From an uncultured Lachnospiraceae bacterium (GTDB lineage: Bacteria > Bacillota > Clostridia > Lachnospirales > Lachnospiraceae), in contig OMRF01000350.1 in the NCBI GenBank assembly GCA_900313435.1, forward strand, positions 1 to 5,294: a stretch of 5,294 nt of DNA. The letters run 5' to 3'. The translations under genes and the position numbers were made by a program. Under the pieces are notes generated by a model. The model was not told the DNA's origin and did not search any database. It saw nothing but the letters and a program-made list of their open reading frames with translations. This document shows, piece after piece, positions 4,770 through 5,294 of this stretch (position 1 is the first letter of the stretch; each line of letters opens with the position of its first letter).

Positions 4770-5294
4770 TCAGACCTTAATTTCCAACAGTGTCAGGATA
4801 AGCGCCATCCTGATGTATACCCCGTACTGCGCCTGTCTGAAATAGGCTGCCCGCGGATCCTCGTCTACTTCCACGGAGATCTCGTTCACCCGGGGGAGGG
4901 GATGGAGTACGAGCATGTTGTCTTTCGCGAGGGTCATCTTCTTTTTGTCAAGGATGTAGAAGCCCTTCATCCGAAGATAATCTTCCTCGTTGAAGAAGCG
5001 TTCCTTCTGAACTCTTGTCATATAGAGGATATCGAGAGAGGGCATTGCTTCCTCAAGCTTGATCACCTCTTCAAAGGGGATATTGTTTTTGACAAGGACA
5101 TCTTCTCTGATATAGTCCGGAACACGAAGCTCAGGAGGGGAGATCAGGATGAACCGGATATTCGGATAGCGTATCAGGGCGTTTATCAGAGAGTGGACGG
5201 TGCGGCCGAATTTCAAGTCACCGCAGAGTCCTATGGTGAGATTTTCTATCTTTCCGTCGAGGGAACGTATGGTGAGAAGGTCGGTGAGGGTCTG
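4770..5294 (-). CDS. pyrB: Aspartate carbamoyltransferase catalytic chain, C-terminal part
   Basis: Catalyses carbamoyl phosphate + L-aspartate to N-carbamoyl-L-aspartate, the committed step of pyrimidine synthesis. The window holds the last 174 residues; the N-terminal roughly 135, with the carbamoyl-phosphate motif (STRTR) and HP-Q loop, lie beyond the right edge. The frame is open to position 5294, starting QTLTDLLTIRSLDGKIENL, with Q1 aligning to E. coli Q137. Next come GDLKFGRTVHSL (25-36; R31 aligns with R167), ILYMTRVQKER (aspartate-binding R94 and Q96, matching E. coli R229/Q231) and LHPLPRV (130-136), then the C-terminal helix ending LLEIKV. A TTG at 5214-5216 is an internal Leu within GDLKFG, not a start. 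All visible active-site residues are intact. Forms an operon and holoenzyme with pyrI. Confidence 0.97.
   Translation of the reverse strand, partial: QTLTDLLTIRSLDGKIENLTIGLCGDLKFGRTVHSLINALIRYPNIRFILISPPELRVPDYIREDVLVKNNIPFEEVIKLEEAMPSLDILYMTRVQKERFFNEEDYLRMKGFYILDKKKMTLAKDNMLVLHPLPRVNEISVEVDEDPRAAYFRQAQYGVYIRMALILTLLEIKV

Noticed and set aside
4770..5216. TTG at 5214-5216 as the start of a short pyrB
   Set aside because: The frame continues upstream to the window edge with good ATCase sequence, and this TTG is the conserved Leu of GDLKFGRTVHSL; the gene is cut by the window, not truncated.

Overview
The window looks like chromosomal DNA of a Clostridia member, most likely a Lachnospiraceae-type Firmicute. 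This is inferred from a class A RNase P RNA, a pyrB-pyrI pair, AGGAGG-type ribosome binding sites, and a zinc-ribbon / DUF5685-like / J-domain cluster of a kind I associate with that family. No mobile element, CRISPR array, tRNA or prophage signal was seen. The gene content reads as core or near-core.

Layout. (1) Positions 1-245, minus strand: the N-terminus of a polytopic membrane protein, probably the 7TM sensor part of a signalling enzyme, cut by the window edge. (2) 246-394: a divergent intergenic region with a good plus-strand promoter (TTGCGA-N17-TATAAT), a 12-bp perfect palindrome in the leader, and weaker minus-strand -10 candidates. (3) 395-1945, plus: a 516-residue sodium:solute symporter (SSS family), closed by a 15-bp-stem intrinsic terminator at 1956-1991. 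(4) 2010-2352, plus: rnpB, the RNase P RNA. Its apparent promoter uses the terminator loop as its -35 box. (5) 2373-4315, plus: three tightly packed genes starting 20 nt after rnpB. They encode a two-TM zinc-ribbon protein, a DUF5685-like protein, and a J-domain/TPR-like protein with a cysteine-rich tail. (6) 4323-5294, minus: pyrI and the C-terminal part of pyrB, the regulatory and catalytic chains of aspartate transcarbamoylase, converging on the J-protein gene with 7 bp between the stop codons.

How they fit together. pyrB and pyrI form the allosterically regulated second step of de novo pyrimidine synthesis, and the pyrimidine operon presumably continues beyond the right edge. The rnpB-to-J-protein block appears to be one transcription unit, or at least has no visible internal promoter or strong terminator. 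Its three proteins are the least understood part of the window: a membrane zinc-ribbon protein, a CxxC protein with two DxxxD motifs reminiscent of squalene/phytoene synthases, and a probable DnaK co-chaperone. Their tight packing suggests a shared, uncharacterised function.
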